A DNA stretch of 64,000 nucleotides from Streptacidiphilus sp. PB12-B1b (GTDB lineage: Bacteria; Actinomycetota; Actinomycetes; Streptomycetales; Streptomycetaceae). Position 1 is the first letter of the stretch, and each line of letters opens with the position of its first letter. The stretch spans positions 7,378,001 through 7,442,000 of the forward strand of contig NZ_CP048405.1 of NCBI RefSeq assembly GCF_014084125.1, given 5' to 3'. The translations under genes and the position numbers were made by a program. Below are positions 44,190 to 52,475 of this stretch, in pieces. Under the pieces are notes generated by a model. That model saw only the letters and a list, made by a program, of their open reading frames with translations, had not been told where the DNA came from and searched no databases.

Positions 44190-44492
44190 TGGCTCTCCCG
44201 GTGTCAGGGTGGATGGAACGACAGGAGGTGCTCTTGCTGTGCGCGGTGCAGATGTGCGGGCAGTCTGGCAGACGGCGGATCGGCCGCATAGACCCCAGAA
44301 CTGGCCTGCGTAGGCCGAATTGCGCCTATCAGACGCGCTTCCCCGTGACTGTCCGGTGCGAGCCAACCCAGGTGTCGGTGGTGGCGCCGAGGCCAGGTCA
44401 GGGTGACGGCGAAGGCGGTGACGGCGGTCTCAAGGACGCTGCCCACCCTGCGACCGTGAGCCGCAGCGCTGCGCCAGGTCCAGGCTTCGGCC
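44190..44492. other. Gap between secreted-protein gene and methyltransferase remnant
   Basis: About 300 bp. I see no supported gene. It should contain the promoter of the minus-strand secreted-protein gene. The G+C content is lower than in surrounding coding DNA between 44290 and 44350. Confidence 0.4.
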
Positions 44493-44660
44493 TCAGGGCT
44501 TGAGCGCCACCCCGCCGTACAACCCGATCCGCTCGTCCCCGGTGAGGCCCTGTTCGTCCGGCCGTCACTGCGACAGCATCACCAGGCCGGGTGAGGCCGG
44601 CCCCAGGCCGTCGAAGAACGCGGCGATCTCTTTGCCGCTCGACCCTTCGCCCGGCCGCGA
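44493..44660 (-). pseudogene. C-terminal remnant of a SAV2177-type methyltransferase
   Basis: On the minus strand the frame reads KEIAAFFDGLGPASPGLVML then SQ, a TGA stop, and RPDEQGLTGDERIGLYGGVA before a final TGA at 44493-44495. FFDGLxxxxPGLVxxxxWRPD is the conserved end of PF04672 methyltransferases, and the TGA replaces the expected Trp codon (TGG). Only about 55 codons remain; upstream sequence toward 44700 shows no recognisable methyltransferase core. It abuts, in opposite orientation, the truncated dnaB fragment. Confidence 0.72.
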
Positions 44661-44702
44661 GCGCGCCCACGGCCCGATCGTCGGTGAGGCCCGCCGTGCG
44701 GT

Positions 44703-45511
44703 CAGACCAAGGGCGTCCCCACCGGCTTCGCCGACCTTGACGCCCTCACGGGCGGTCTGCACCCCGGCCAGGTCATCGTCATCGCCGCCCGACCGGCCAT
44801 CGGGAAGTCAACCCTGGCCTTGGACTTTGCCCGATCGGCCGCCATCAAGCACAGGCTGCACACCGCGTTCTTCAGCCTGGAGATGAGCCGCACGGAACTC
44901 GTGAACCGGGCCATCTCCGCCGAGGGTCGCATCGGGCTGCACCACATGCAGCGCCAGGGCGGCATGACCAAGGACGACTGGGACAACTTTGCTCGCGCGA
45001 TGCCCGCGGTCTCCGGAGCCCGGTTGACCATCGACGCCACCACGGAGTTGACGACAATGCAGATCACGGCGAAGTGCAGCCGGATGAAGCAGCCCGATGG
45101 CTTGGACCTTGTGGTCATCGACTACCTGCAGCTCATGACGTCCGGTCTGCGCCGGGTGGAGAGCCGCCAGGTTGAGGTCGGGGCGATGTCTCGCAGTCTC
45201 AAGCTGATGGCCAAAGAGCTGCAGGTGCCCGTGGTGGTTCTCTCGCAGCTGAACCGAGGCCCCGAGCAGCGCAACGACAAGCGGCCGGTTATCTCGGACC
45301 TGCGGGAGTCCGGCTCGATCGAGCAGGACGCCGACATGGTCATCCTGCTGCACCGCGAGGACGCCTACGAGAAGGAGACGCCGCGGGCGGGTGAGGCCGA
45401 CCTGATCGTGGCGAAGCACAGGAACGGGCCAACGGCGACGATCACGGTCACCTTCCAAGGGCACTACTCCCGCTTCAAGACTCCCGCTTCAAGGACCTGG
45501 CGGCGTCGTGA
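44703..45511 (+). pseudogene. Truncated replicative DNA helicase (dnaB C-terminal domain)
   Basis: Homology to the DnaB RecA-like domain starts abruptly at about 44703 (TKGVPTGFADLDALTGGLHPG) and runs through Walker A (ARPAIGKSTLALDFA), Walker B (LDLVVIDYLQLM), VVVLSQLNRGPEQR, DLRESGSIEQDADM and GPTATITVTFQGHYSRF. The N-terminal primase-binding half is missing, an in-frame TGA precedes the fragment, and the first possible start codon (TTG 44820) is after Walker A. A 14-bp tandem duplication at 45466-45493 shifts the frame at the end; without it the protein would finish FKDLAAS at TGA 45509-45511. Not expected to be functional. Confidence 0.85.
45466..45493. repeat. 14-bp tandem duplication in dnaB remnant
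   Basis: ACTCCCGCTTCAAG occurs twice without spacer (45466-45479 and 45480-45493). One copy encodes the natural HYSRFK end of the helicase; the second shifts the frame before the normal stop. Confidence 0.95.
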
Positions 45512-46029
45512 TGCCCGAACTCGATCCCGCCCTCGCCGCGCGTCTCCGTGCCGAGGCCGACGCCCGTGTAGCCGAACAGGTCCAGGCCGCGCGGGTCCGC
45601 GCCGCCGACAAGCGCACCGTCCGCCAGGCGTTCGCCCGCAACCGCGACGCCGGCGTCCAGCACCGCAACGCCGCCCGGGCCGCACGGGTCCGGCTCGCCG
45701 AGCACCACAACACGAAGGAGACCACCGTGACCACCACCGACGTCGACCGCGACCGCATCGCCCAGGAGGCCGCCGAATACATCGCCAACGTGCTCATCCC
45801 CGAGAGCGACAAGACCCAGGCACTGCCCGGCGTCTCGGTCTACTACACCGACGACAAGCGCCCGCCGCGAACCGTCGCCGACATCAAGGCCACGCTCTTG
45901 GAGGGCCGGTTCTGGATCTCGTGGATCGGTGACGAGCGGGTCGCCGCCGCCATGCGCGCCATCCACGGCCAACCCGTCGGCGACGCCGAGTGGCTCGCCG
46001 GCGACCACGGCCTCGACACCGCCAGCTGA
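45511..46029 (+). CDS. Hypothetical charged helical protein
   Basis: A 172-residue protein. The first ~70 residues form an Ala/Arg/Glu-rich helix (LRAEADARVAEQVQAARVRAAD), and the C-terminal ~100 are globular (VSVYYTDDKRPPRTVADIKATL, FWISWIGDERVAAAMRAIHG). An internal GTG at 45727 (VTTTDVDRDRIAQEAAEY) could start the globular part alone. It follows the helicase remnant, whose natural stop would overlap this ATG (TGATG), suggesting they were once one operon. Function unknown. Confidence 0.7.
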   Translation: MPELDPALAARLRAEADARVAEQVQAARVRAADKRTVRQAFARNRDAGVQHRNAARAARVRLAEHHNTKETTVTTTDVDRDRIAQEAAEYIANVLIPESDKTQALPGVSVYYTDDKRPPRTVADIKATLLEGRFWISWIGDERVAAAMRAIHGQPVGDAEWLAGDHGLDTAS

Positions 46030-46123
46030 ATCACCCGGGGGCGGGCCCGTCCGAAGGCCCACTCGGCAGCACTAACAGCAGGCCCGAGCAGGAAGGCTAC
46101 CCGTGACCCGGCCGGACAACTAC

Positions 46124-46378
46124 TCATCCCAGCCGCTGCGCACGGCGCTCGGCCTTCTTCGCCTCGGCCTTGGCCCGCATAGCGACCGCCCTCTCGGAAG
46201 GCCCGTATGCCCACCACACGAACCCGGCGTACGCGACGCTGAACAACGTGTACGCCGTGAAGCCGGGAGTGATCGCCCAGTGCCATCCCGACTTGGTCAT
46301 GTTGGGGATGCTCCAGAGCAGGTTGATGCCGACCAATACGGCGAAGACGGCGAGGGTCTTCTTGATGCGGAGTTGCAT
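46124..46378 (-). CDS. Small two-helix membrane protein
   Basis: An 84-residue protein with two membrane segments (TLAVFAVLVGINLLWSI and ITPGFTAYTLFSVAYAGFVWW) and a basic, Ala/Lys/Arg-rich C-terminal tail (AMRAKAEAKKAERRAQRLG). Its lower GC and different composition from neighbours support a real, possibly acquired gene. Function unknown. Confidence 0.75.
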   Translation of the reverse strand: MQLRIKKTLAVFAVLVGINLLWSIPNMTKSGWHWAITPGFTAYTLFSVAYAGFVWWAYGPSERAVAMRAKAEAKKAERRAQRLG

Positions 46379-46484
46379 ACGCGAACTCTAGGGGTTGACG
46401 ACGGGCCAGAACAGAGAGATCAACCTCGCTGATCAGGAAAAACCCAAGCGAACGCCTATAAACCACGACGCGAAGGAGCCCATC

Positions 46485-47159
46485 ATGACCGCCCCCACCG
46501 TCCGCCCCGCCACCGTCGCGCTCCTGGTCGGCCTGGACCTCAACGGCAGCCTCGACCCCCGCAACTGGACCCACCCCGGCTGCCAGCCCCTCACCGCCGA
46601 CGAACTCGACACCGCCCTCGACGCCACCTTCCCCGAGATCCAAGCCGTCACCGACTACCTGCGCAGGGCCGAGGAGCACGCCAGGGAACAGGCCGACGCC
46701 ATCAAGCGCATCGGCGCCATCGCCAAGCCCTACCTCGCGCAACTGCCCAAAGGCTCACCCATGCGCGACGCCATGGCCCTGATGACCCCCGCCGAGCCGG
46801 CCGAGACGCGCCAGCTCATGGACCTCGTCGCCCCGGACGGCACCATCGCCGTCCCCCCGTGCCCGGAACTGACCGCCCCCCTGCCGGACCGCACCGGCCG
46901 GGCGCCATTATCCACCCCGACGCCGGGACCGGCCTCCGGGTCACCCCTCGCGGTCGGCCTCCGCCGGCGCGGGCTTACGCCGGAAGTAGCCCGCAACCCC
47001 AAGGACGAGCCCAATCGGCGCGGCAAGCAACTCGGCCCGCCCCAGCGGATCCCCCATCGCCAACCCCACCACCGTTCCGACGCCACAAAGCACCAGCGTG
47101 CGCAGCACCGCCATGAACAACCGATTCGACCTCAGACCAGACATGGACACGGAACCTAG
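46485..47159 (+). CDS. Hypothetical protein
   Basis: ATG 46485 has AAGGAG at ideal spacing. Residues 1-145 look genuine (VALLVGLDLNGSLDPRNWTH, EIQAVTDYLRRAEEHAREQAD) and are partly helical. The last ~75 residues are Arg/His/Pro-rich and lie antisense to a plausible small membrane-protein gene, so the natural end may have been nearer 46930 and lost by a mutation. No family recognised. Confidence 0.6.
   Translation: MTAPTVRPATVALLVGLDLNGSLDPRNWTHPGCQPLTADELDTALDATFPEIQAVTDYLRRAEEHAREQADAIKRIGAIAKPYLAQLPKGSPMRDAMALMTPAEPAETRQLMDLVAPDGTIAVPPCPELTAPLPDRTGRAPLSTPTPGPASGSPLAVGLRRRGLTPEVARNPKDEPNRRGKQLGPPQRIPHRQPHHRSDATKHQRAQHRHEQPIRPQTRHGHGT
46941..47150 (-). CDS. Small membrane protein (antisense overlap)
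   Basis: A 69-residue protein with two hydrophobic segments (LRTLVLCGVGTVVGLAMG, AELLAAPIGLVLGVAGYF) and a basic end (RRKPAPAEADREG). The membrane-like pattern is more natural than the overlapping plus-strand frame. A second start (MSGLRSNRL) lies two codons in. Confidence 0.55.
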   Translation of the reverse strand: MSMSGLRSNRLFMAVLRTLVLCGVGTVVGLAMGDPLGRAELLAAPIGLVLGVAGYFRRKPAPAEADREG

Positions 47160-47357
47160 CCGCGGTCAGCCCGCGGCAGACAGACCCCGACGCGCCTCGA
47201 ACCCGTCGTCCCCGACTACGACCCCGAGCAGCAGCTCAACGTCCTGGCCGACGGAATGCCCTGGTACACCACGCCGTTGGCCGCCTCGCCCACCGACACC
47301 CACTGGGACAGTCAGCCGGACGAGACCGCTGACCCGTACTTCGCGTCCGCGTCGTGA
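47160..47357 (+). pseudogene. Broken graspetide-like (ATP-grasp-modified) RiPP precursor
   Basis: Open frame without a usable start codon, ending with a TGA that overlaps the GTG of the methyltransferase gene. It reads RLEPVVPDYDPEQQLNVLAD then GMPWYTTPLAASPTDTHWDS and a tail rich in Asp, Glu, Thr and Ser. YDPxxQxxVxxDGxP before a Thr/Asp-rich core is the pattern I associate with actinomycete ATP-grasp-modified RiPP precursors (TIGR04186-like). One additional C in the CCCC run at 47183-47186 would join it to an upstream frame with ATG 47113 or 47143, giving a peptide of about 80 residues. The ATP-grasp ligase expected beside it is absent. Confidence 0.5.
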
Positions 47358-48490
47358 CCGCCGCCGCACCGGGCGGCGCCGTGCTGGTCGTCGCCGAGGA
47401 ACTGGACGCCGCCGCCGACATGGTCGTGGACCGGCTCCACCAGCTGCGCGAATCAGGAGACCTGCGCACGCCCCGGTGGCACGCCGCGCTCCTCGCCACA
47501 CCCCGTCACGCGTTCCTGCCCGCCTTCCACCGGCCCGACGCCGAAGGCATGGTCGCTGTGCACCAGGGTGACCGTGACTGGCTGGACGCCGTCTACCGCA
47601 ACGAACCGCTGCTCACCCAGATCACCGAGGGCATCCCGACATCGTCGTCGACGCAGCCCGGCCTGATGCTGCGCATGCTCGAAGCCCTCGCCGTCGCCGA
47701 CGGCATGAGCGTGCTGGAGATCGGCACCGGCACCGGCTACAACGCCGCCCTGCTCGCCCACCGCCTCGGCGGAGCCAACGTCACGACCGTCGACGTCGAC
47801 CCGGCGCTGACCGAGCCCGCGCGCGAGCGCCTGGCGGAACTGGGCCTGGCCGTGACGGTGGCCACCGGTGACGGCGCCCTGGGCCATGCGCCCCGGGCAC
47901 CGTACGACCGGGTGATCGCCACCTGCGCCGTGCGGTCGATCCCGCCCGCGTGGCTGGAGCAACTGGCCCCCGGCGGACTGGTGCTGGCGACGGTCACGAC
48001 GGGCCTGCACGGGTCGGCGCTCGCCCTGGTCGGCTCCGACGGCCACGGCAGGTTCCTGCCGGAACGGGCGTCGTTCATGCCGATGCACTCCCAGGCCGAC
48101 CCCGGCTTCTACGCGCTGCAGGCGCAGGCAGGCCCCGCAACCGGCGAGCGCGTCACGAAGCTGGTGCCGCCGCTGGACGAGACCACCGCATTCATCCTGG
48201 GGGCGGCCATGCCGCAGGTGGTGTCATTCGGCCTGCCCGACGGCGACGTCCCGGGCCTGTACCTGGCGCATCGCTCCGACGGCTCGTGGGCCCACGTGCT
48301 CCACGACGGCCGCACCGTCCAGGGAGGGCCGCAACCGCTCTGGGACGAGATGGAGCAGGCTCACGCCGAATGGACGTCCGCGGGCAGCCCGCTGCCGCAC
48401 GAACTCTCGATCACCGTCGACGGCACCGCCCAGCGGGTGCACACCCTCGACGGCACACTGTCCTATGCACTCCCACACACCCCAGGGTGA
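47354..48490 (+). CDS. PIMT-like methyltransferase (TgmC/graspetide-associated type)
   Basis: A 378-residue protein of the protein-L-isoaspartate O-methyltransferase family with a C-terminal extension. The N-terminal part has TPRHAFLPAF and SSSTQPGLMLRMLEAL; motif I is VLEIGTGTGYNAALLAHRLG near residue 118, followed by VTTVDVDPALTEPARERL. The C-terminal ~170 residues match the extended actinomycete form found in ATP-grasp RiPP clusters. Such enzymes methylate Asp in graspetides and promote succinimide formation. Its start overlaps the stop of the broken precursor (GTGA). No partner ATP-grasp gene is present within this window. Confidence 0.85.
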   Translation: MTAAAPGGAVLVVAEELDAAADMVVDRLHQLRESGDLRTPRWHAALLATPRHAFLPAFHRPDAEGMVAVHQGDRDWLDAVYRNEPLLTQITEGIPTSSSTQPGLMLRMLEALAVADGMSVLEIGTGTGYNAALLAHRLGGANVTTVDVDPALTEPARERLAELGLAVTVATGDGALGHAPRAPYDRVIATCAVRSIPPAWLEQLAPGGLVLATVTTGLHGSALALVGSDGHGRFLPERASFMPMHSQADPGFYALQAQAGPATGERVTKLVPPLDETTAFILGAAMPQVVSFGLPDGDVPGLYLAHRSDGSWAHVLHDGRTVQGGPQPLWDEMEQAHAEWTSAGSPLPHELSITVDGTAQRVHTLDGTLSYALPHTPG

Positions 48491-48625
48491 TGGCCACAGG
48501 GCGGCGACGAGTTCGCGGACGTCGGAGCGTCGGGCACGCAAGGGCACCCGGCCCCGCAGCGCAGCATCTGACGGTCCAGCAGCGGGCGAACAGGGCCCGA
48601 CTTGTCCGGTTCCCCAGGATGCAGA

Positions 48626-48656
48626 AGAGCCAGGTCAGTTGTTCTGACCTGGCTCT
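48626..48656 (-). terminator. Terminator after tRNA-Lys
   Basis: AGAGCCAGGTCA, loop of seven, TGACCTGGCTCT: perfect 12-bp stem. It lies eight bases beyond the 3' end of the minus-strand tRNA-Lys gene. Confidence 0.88.
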
Positions 48657-48663
48657 CGGTCGG

Positions 48664-48736
48664 TGGGCCGCGTGGGGTTCGAACCCACAACCTACGGATT
48701 AAAAGTCCGCAGCTCTGCCAATTGAGCTAGCGGCCC
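48664..48736 (-). tRNA. tRNA-Lys (anticodon TTT)
   Basis: 73-nt cloverleaf on the minus strand: acceptor GGGCCGC paired with GCGGCCC, discriminator A, anticodon loop CTTTTAA, T-arm GTGGGTTCGAACCCCAC. No CCA is encoded. Its 3' end faces the accessory region, the orientation expected for an integration target. Confidence 0.97.
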
Positions 48737-48897
48737 TTGACCGCCCCATTGTGCCATGCGGTGATCGGGAATCCGCCCGGGCCCGGGTCTTGGGTCGTCG
48801 GGGTGGGGCGGGGCACGGCCAAGGGCCGCTGTCCGTCCCGGGTGCGGGAGGGGCAGCGGCCCTTGTCTTCAGCATGCGGCCGGTTCGGCCGGGTCAG

Positions 48898-51321
48898 TCA
48901 GTTCTTCCAGCGGGGCTTGCGGTCGGCCGGGGCCGAGGAGCCACCGTTGTAGCTGCCGCCACGGTCGTCGCGGCGCTGGAACCCGCCGGTAGGGCGGCTG
49001 CCGCCGGCGGCCGGACGGTGGTCGTCGCGGCGGCCGTAGGCCGGGCGGCTGCTGCCGGACGCCGGGCGGTCGCCGTAGGAGCGGCTGCCCGAGGCGGGGC
49101 GGTCGCCGTACGAGCGGCTGCCGGAGGCCGGACGGTCGTCGCGGCTCTGGTACGGGGTGGACGGGCGTCCGCTGCGCTCGCCGAAGCCGCTGCGGCCCTG
49201 GTAGCCACCGGAGGAGCGGCTGTCGCGGTCGCCGAAGGAACGGCTCGCGCCGCGGTCGTCACGGCGCTGGAACCCGCCGCGCTCGCCGCCACGGTCGTCG
49301 CGGCGGTCGAAGCCACCGGAGCGGCCGCCCTCGCGGTCGTCGCGGCGCTGGAACCCACCGGAGCGGGCACCGTCGCGGTCACCGAAGGAACGGCTGCCAC
49401 TACGGTCGTCACGACGCTCGAAGCCACCCGAACGGCCGCCCTCGCGGTCGTCGCGGCGCTGGAACCCACCGGAGCGGGCACCGTCGCGGTCACCGAAGGA
49501 ACGGCTGCCACCACGGTCGTCACGACGCTCGAAGCCACCCGAACGGCCGCCCTCGCGGTCGTCCCGGCGCTGGAACCCACCGGAGCGGGCGCCCTCGCGG
49601 TCGTCGCGGCGCTCGTACCCGCCGCGCTCGGCGCGGGCGGCGGCCGGGCGGGAGGCGGTCGCGTCGTCGTCGGCCACGGCGACGGCCTGGGCCGGGACGA
49701 CGGCCTCGGCCGGGGTCTCGGCCGTGCCCTCGGCCGCGTCGGAGTCGGCCGCCGGGGCGTCGTCCTCGATGCCCAGCGCGGCGCGCTCGCGGGCGGCGCG
49801 GGCGGCCAGCCGGTCGGCGTCCTGGCGGAGGTCGGCGGCGTGCTTGGTGGCGCGCTCCAGCTCCCGGGTCAGCTCGACGACATCGCGCTCGGCCTGCTTG
49901 GCCTGGGTGGCGACGGACTCGGCCTGGACCTCGCTCAGCGAGCGGGCGCCGGTGATCCGCACCATGTCGGCGTCGAAGGCGCCGTCCACGATGTGGCGGG
50001 TGGCCTCGACCCCGGCGTCCTCCAGCAGGCGGAAGACCGAACGGCGCTGGTGCGGAAGGATCAGCGTGACGACCGTGCCGGAGCGGCCCGCGCGGGCGGT
50101 GCGACCGGAGCGGTGCAGGTAGTCCTTGTGGTCCCCGGCCGGGTCGACGTTCAGGACCAGGTCGACGTCGTCGACGTGGATGCCGCGCGCGGCGACGTCC
50201 GTGGCGACGAGGACGTTGACGTAGCCCTCCTTGAAGTCCGCCAGCGTCCGGGTGCGGGCGCCCTGGGTCATGCCGCCGTGCAGCGCGTCGGCCAGGACCC
50301 CGGCGTCGCGCAGCTGCTCGGCGACGCGGTCGCAGCCCATCTGGGTGCGGACGAAGATGATCGTCTTGCCCTTGCGGGCGGAAATGGCGTTGGTGACCGG
50401 GGCCTTGTCCTTGGGCTTCACGACCAGGACGTGGTGGGTCATGGTGGTCACCGCGCCGGCCGACGGGTCGACCTCGTGCGTGACCGGGTTCTTCAGGTAG
50501 CGCTTGACCAGGGTGTCGATCTCGTTCTCCAGCGTCGCGGAGAAGAGCATCCGCTGGCCGCCGGCCGGCACCTGGTCGAGGATCTCGGTGACCTCGGGCA
50601 TGAAGCCCATGTCGGCCATCTGGTCGGCCTCGTCCAGGACGATGACCTCGGTGGCGTCCAGGTTGCAGGCACCCCGGTCGATCAGGTCACGCAGTCGGCC
50701 TGGGGTGGCGACGAGCACGTCGACGCCGCGCTCCAGCGCGTAGATCTGGTTGGACATCGAGGTGCCGCCGCACACGACCTTCAGGCGCAGGCCGAGCACC
50801 GAGCCGTACGGCTCCAGGGCGTCGGCGACCTGCATCGCCAACTCGCGGGTGGGGACCAGGATCAGGCCGCGCGGACGCTTGGCCTGGCTGCGGTTGCCGC
50901 CGAGGCGGGTGAGCAGCGGCAGGCCGAAGCTCAGGGTCTTGCCGGAGCCGGTACGGCCACGGCCGAGGACGTCCTTGCCCGCCAGCGCGTCCGGGATGGT
51001 CGCGGCCTGGATCGGGAAGGGCTCGGTGACGCCCTTCTTGCCGAGGGTGCGAACGAGGTCCGGGTGCAGGCCGAGGTCGCCGAAGGTGACCTTGCGCTCA
51101 GCGGGCTCAGCGGGCTCGACCGGCTCGGCGGACTCGACGCTCTCGACGGAGGCGGAGGCGGAGTCCTGGGCGGTGTCGGTGTCGACAGCGGCGCTGTCGG
51201 TGACGTGAGTGGTGACGTCAGTGGTGTCGTCGGTGGGGATGGTGGTGCTGACCGTGGCGGCGGCAGAGGCTTCGGAGCCGTTTTCGGGCATGACGAAGCG
51301 GTCGTCGTCAACGAGAGACAT
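48898..51321 (-). CDS. DEAD-box RNA helicase with Arg/Gly/Asp-rich tail
   Basis: An 807-residue helicase. Motifs: Q-motif region GVTEPFPIQ, I GRGRTGSGKT, Ia PTRELAMQ, II VIVLDEADQM, III LFSATLE, V VLVATDVAARGIHVDDV and VI HRSGRTARAG. Residues ~80-450 form the helicase core. The C-terminal ~260 residues are low complexity, built on repeats such as GGFQRRDDREGGRSGGFERR, encoded by near-identical DNA repeats at about 48950-49620; such tails bind RNA. It should remodel RNA, and homologues are often cold- or stress-induced. ATG 51321 is preceded by GGAAGG. Confidence 0.95.
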   Translation of the reverse strand: MSLVDDDRFVMPENGSEASAAATVSTTIPTDDTTDVTTHVTDSAAVDTDTAQDSASASVESVESAEPVEPAEPAERKVTFGDLGLHPDLVRTLGKKGVTEPFPIQAATIPDALAGKDVLGRGRTGSGKTLSFGLPLLTRLGGNRSQAKRPRGLILVPTRELAMQVADALEPYGSVLGLRLKVVCGGTSMSNQIYALERGVDVLVATPGRLRDLIDRGACNLDATEVIVLDEADQMADMGFMPEVTEILDQVPAGGQRMLFSATLENEIDTLVKRYLKNPVTHEVDPSAGAVTTMTHHVLVVKPKDKAPVTNAISARKGKTIIFVRTQMGCDRVAEQLRDAGVLADALHGGMTQGARTRTLADFKEGYVNVLVATDVAARGIHVDDVDLVLNVDPAGDHKDYLHRSGRTARAGRSGTVVTLILPHQRRSVFRLLEDAGVEATRHIVDGAFDADMVRITGARSLSEVQAESVATQAKQAERDVVELTRELERATKHAADLRQDADRLAARAARERAALGIEDDAPAADSDAAEGTAETPAEAVVPAQAVAVADDDATASRPAAARAERGGYERRDDREGARSGGFQRRDDREGGRSGGFERRDDRGGSRSFGDRDGARSGGFQRRDDREGGRSGGFERRDDRSGSRSFGDRDGARSGGFQRRDDREGGRSGGFDRRDDRGGERGGFQRRDDRGASRSFGDRDSRSSGGYQGRSGFGERSGRPSTPYQSRDDRPASGSRSYGDRPASGSRSYGDRPASGSSRPAYGRRDDHRPAAGGSRPTGGFQRRDDRGGSYNGGSSAPADRKPRWKN

Positions 51322-51785
51322 GAAGAACCTTCCGGGTGTTGGCACGCGCCAAATCCGCGGGGTTCAACTGCAACCGCCTCAATGCGGTCAGCCACGGAGT
51401 GCACGGTACGCGCCAGGGCGCCTGAAATCTTACGTAACAGCGGCGCCGGGCAAATGGAACAAACAACGATCTACCAAGATAGCCTACCGGTGATCCAGCG
51501 TGCAAATCACCCGCTTGGGGCAGCGGAGGCTGCGCGCCGACGCGCTGTCGGCGCCGGTGCAGGGCCGAGCGGCCGACTGCACCATCACCGGCCCCCTGGT
51601 GGGACCGTACGTGAGTCTCAACGGTAGCTCCTTCCCGCGTATTCCTGGCCGGTCCGCGCTGCGATGAGATGCAGGTCACTGCGGTCGTCGGTCACTGTGG
51701 TCGTCCGGGGCCGGTGGCGCCCAGGACGGCACCTCGGCCCGCGGCCGCCCGCAATCGCGGTCCGCGGCCGGGGTTGCCCGGGGTG
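51322..51785. other. Upstream region of the helicase gene and 3' flank of lipoprotein gene
   Basis: About 460 bp. The part 51425-51500 is AT-richer (for example aaacaacgatctaccaagat) and probably holds the helicase promoter, leaving a 5' leader of 100 bases or more. A 55-codon plus-strand frame (GTG 51500 to TGA 51667) is open but has no recognisable ribosome site or family. Nothing else was seen. Confidence 0.45.
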
Positions 51786-52352
51786 TCAGGGCGTGGGGCC
51801 CGAGGAGGCCGGGGCGCTCGCGGACGGGGAGGGCGGGGCCTGCGTGGGCGGCGCGCTCGTCGGCGGCGGAGCGACGCTGACCGGGGCGCTGGCGCTCGCG
51901 CTGGCCGAGCCGGCGCCCGCACCGCCGCCCGAAGTCCCGCCCGAGCCACCGCCGTTGGCACCGCCCGCCGCGCCGCCGGCGGCACCCGGCGAGCCGGTGG
52001 CCGCCCCGGCGGGACGGCTGGCGCCGCTGCCCGGCACGGGCTTGGCCGTGGCGCCGGGAGCGGCCGTACCGCTGGCCCCGGCACTGGGGCTGCCCTTGTC
52101 CGCCGCCGGGGCGGCGCCGCCGCGGTGTCGGACGCCGGGCGGCATCTCGATCAGGCCGCCCTGCTCGTGCCCGAGGCTGGGCCTGCCCTGCGGCAGCGGC
52201 ACGCCCGGGGCGGCCGGCACGCTGCCGTCGACCGCCATGCAGCCGCTCATCGCCCCCGCCGCCAGCACTCCGAGGGCGACAGCTCCGACGAGCCGGCCGG
52301 CTCCCACGACCCGGCTCAACCGGGAATCACCTGTACCCACCCGTGCACCCAC
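51786..52352 (-). CDS. Low-complexity lipoprotein
   Basis: A 188-residue protein. The N-terminus has a signal segment ending in a lipobox (AGAMSGC, Cys near residue 38). The mature protein is rich in Gly, Ala, Ser and Pro with no clear domain (SVPAAPGVPLPQGRPSLGHE, then a Gly/Ser stretch), so it may be a surface spacer. Start codon uncertain between GTG 52352 and GTG 52340. Confidence 0.7.
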   Translation of the reverse strand: MGARVGTGDSRLSRVVGAGRLVGAVALGVLAAGAMSGCMAVDGSVPAAPGVPLPQGRPSLGHEQGGLIEMPPGVRHRGGAAPAADKGSPSAGASGTAAPGATAKPVPGSGASRPAGAATGSPGAAGGAAGGANGGGSGGTSGGGAGAGSASASASAPVSVAPPPTSAPPTQAPPSPSASAPASSGPTP

Positions 52353-52447
52353 CCGCGCGGCCCCGCTTTCTTCGCTCAGCGGCCGTCCGCGACAGCCCCC
52401 GCCGTGTCAACGGCGACAGGGCCCGGCAGGACACGGGAGCGGACGCC

Positions 52448-52475
52448 GCTCAGCCGTATCCGCTCAGCCGTATCC
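52448..52475. repeat. 14-bp tandem duplication across a stop codon
   Basis: GCTCAGCCGTATCC twice in direct succession (52448-52461, 52462-52475). On the minus strand each copy contains the GYG-stop end of the zincin gene; the gene stops in the first copy it meets. Confidence 0.95.

Noticed and set aside
39950-48736. att site duplicate of the tRNA-Lys 3' end
   Set aside because: I looked for a second copy of the tRNA-Lys 3' sequence within the block and found none by eye; integrase is also absent.
48950-49620. CRISPR-like array in the helicase region
   Set aside because: The repeats are in frame within the helicase gene, irregularly spaced and encode an Arg/Gly/Asp-rich tail; there are no unique spacers or cas genes.
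51500-51667. 55-codon plus-strand gene
   Set aside because: Open from a GTG but without a ribosome site, family match or clear codon bias; not enough to call.
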